Assembly (NCBI GenBank): GCA_024276775.1
Contig: JAJRWO010000104.1
Span: 1 to 6,938, forward strand
Direction: 5' to 3'
Source of the DNA: Gammaproteobacteria bacterium
GTDB lineage: Bacteria; Pseudomonadota; Gammaproteobacteria; Tenderiales; Tenderiaceae
Length of the DNA stretch: 6,938 nucleotides
Under the pieces are notes generated by a model. It did no database searches. It was not told the DNA's origin and was given only the letters and a program-made list of their open reading frames with translations. This document shows, one piece after another, positions 6,556 through 6,938 of this stretch. The position numbers and the translations under genes are program-made. Each line of letters starts with the position of its first letter. The stretch's first letter is position 1.

Positions 6556-6654
6556 GCCTAACAAAAAAAATCCAGCGGACAGTTTAAAGCGTCACTTTTT
6601 TTGCTTATGTAAAAACGTGCCCCTTTAAACTGCCGCTGATTTTAGGCGTTATGT
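6556..6654 (+). other. attC recombination site (59-base element), 99 bp
   Basis: The site starts with R'' box GCCTAAC (6556-6562, a perfect RYYYAAC) 2 bp after the GFA stop and ends with R' box GTTATGT (6648-6654). Between them lies a long imperfect palindrome: AAAAT (6567-6571) pairs with ATTTT (6639-6643), CAGCGG (6573-6578) with CCGCTG (6633-6638), and CAGTTTAAAG (6580-6589) with CTTTAAACTG (6623-6632). GCCTAA (6556-6561) also matches TTAGGC (6642-6647). C6572 and A6579 have no partner. Single-base bulges confined to one arm are the feature by which integron integrases recognise the folded bottom strand. The apical segment of about 33 nt is largely unpaired. R' deviates from GTTRRRY at one position. 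The placement right after a gene in the right orientation makes an ordinary terminator less likely. Confidence 0.85.
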
Positions 6655-6730
6655 GCTACGGGCGTCATAGCAGAAATCACTAAGTCAAAAAGCATTTATC
6701 TACCGAACAATTAACGATTTTAGCGGGATG

Positions 6731-6780
6731 TCTATAAAGCTTGCATCTTGCAATTTTTCTTGCTTATTCAATTTTATAGA
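6731..6780. repeat. Nested inverted repeats
   Basis: TCTATAAA (6731-6738) and TTTATAGA (6773-6780) are perfect reverse complements 34 bp apart. Inside them TTGCA (6741-6745) and TGCAA (6749-6753) form a second hairpin with a 3-nt loop. This lacks the R-box sequences of an attC, and no T-run follows to make it a terminator. Confidence 0.4.
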
Positions 6781-6839
6781 TCAATGGGATCAGACTCGAA
6801 TGGCACTAACTTAAGCGCTTTCAGCATCAAATTTATGCC

Positions 6840-6893
6840 GTAAAAACCCCGCAAAAATGGCATAATTTGCTATGCAAAATCAAACGTTTTTAC
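6840..6893. repeat. Inverted repeat GTAAAAAC/GTTTTTAC with inner GCATA/TATGC
   Basis: GTAAAAAC (6840-6847) is matched by its reverse complement GTTTTTAC (6886-6893). Within the 38-bp interior GCATA (6860-6864) pairs with TATGC (6871-6875). The left arm also overlaps an imperfect direct repeat shared with 6919-6930. Function is unknown. Confidence 0.35.
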
Positions 6894-6938
6894 TGCCTGG
6901 GTTTCACCTTCAAACACTCCGTAGAACCCCTCGTTCTA

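Larger units (their letters stand above)
6079..6648 (+). mobile_element. Probable single integron gene cassette (GFA gene plus attC)
   Basis: A cassette is a gene followed closely by an attC, bounded on each side by G/TT cut points. The right boundary is set by the attC R' box, cutting between G6648 and T6649. The best left boundary is G6078/T6079 in GTTAAGA, which matches the GTTRRRY core at six of seven positions. The enclosed 570 bp is a typical cassette size, carries one gene in the attC orientation with only 2 bp between stop codon and R'' box, and is visibly more AT-rich than the efflux and helicase genes. No integrase gene, attI or second attC is seen in the window, so it may be a solitary insertion or the edge of an array beyond the right end. 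Confidence 0.62.
6655..6938. other. Gene-poor stretch with inverted repeats
   Basis: No coding sequence, RNA gene or second attC was recognised here. It is AT-rich with many stops on the + strand. A 28-codon ATG frame from 6728 and a 29-codon minus-strand frame (6863-6774) are too short to accept without homology. The stretch does contain several inverted repeats, described separately. It may be the original flank into which the cassette was inserted, or the start of another mobile piece cut by the window edge. Confidence 0.5.

Noticed and set aside
6556..6654. Reading the palindrome after the GFA gene as a simple transcription terminator.
   Set aside because: The hairpin has a very long loop and no trailing T-run, and it has R boxes at both ends and one-arm bulges, which fit attC instead.
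6728..6814. 28-codon ATG frame on the + strand in the right-end stretch.
   Set aside because: It is short, covers the nested inverted repeats and lacks a convincing ribosome-binding site.
6806..6822. Possible right end of the IS66 element at CTTAAGCGCTTTC.
   Set aside because: It is just a palindrome around AAGCGCTT; the required CGCTTAC end and the rest of the left-end complement are absent.
1..6938. CRISPR array, tRNA or rRNA genes.
   Set aside because: No regularly spaced repeats, cloverleaf-like segments or rRNA-like blocks were seen.

Overview
The window looks like chromosomal DNA from a gammaproteobacterium, probably a marine or environmental lineage. The evidence is an RhlE-type DEAD-box helicase and an RND pump, both of gammaproteobacterial type, at moderate GC, together with a chromosomal-integron-style attC site. 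I cannot fix the genus.

Left two thirds (1-5189): ordinary, well-kept core genes, all on the + strand. The 3' end of an RND periplasmic adaptor gene (1-375) is followed after 112 bp by a complete inner-membrane RND permease of the AcrB/HAE1 type (488-3571). The two products would form a proton-driven tripartite efflux pump with an outer-membrane channel encoded elsewhere. After a 235-bp spacer containing a promoter and a repeated TTAGGCCT motif comes rhlE (3807-5189), an ATP-dependent RNA helicase with a basic tail. A GC-rich hairpin follows it.

Right third (5190-6938): a graveyard and landing zone. It holds, in order, (a) a wrecked minus-strand gene for a small YgaP-type/DUF2892 membrane protein (5250-5410), with an internal stop and a frame change; (b) an internally deleted IS66-family insertion sequence (about 5480-6015) that keeps its left end, the C-terminus of TnpA, the first codons of TnpB and the zinc-binding segment of TnpC; (c) a complete, more AT-rich gene for a GFA/CENP-V family zinc protein (6137-6553), followed directly by a convincing attC recombination site (6556-6654); and (d) about 280 bp without a recognisable gene but with several inverted repeats.

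The most interesting observation concerns the GFA gene plus attC. It behaves as a single integron cassette (about 6079-6648) lying outside any visible integron. Removing it at the two expected G/TT integrase cut points joins flanks that make a perfect 9-bp-stem, 5-nt-loop palindrome. This suggests that a cassette was inserted at the base of a hairpin. The cassette also appears to carry its own promoter. No wholly new multi-gene system is evident.
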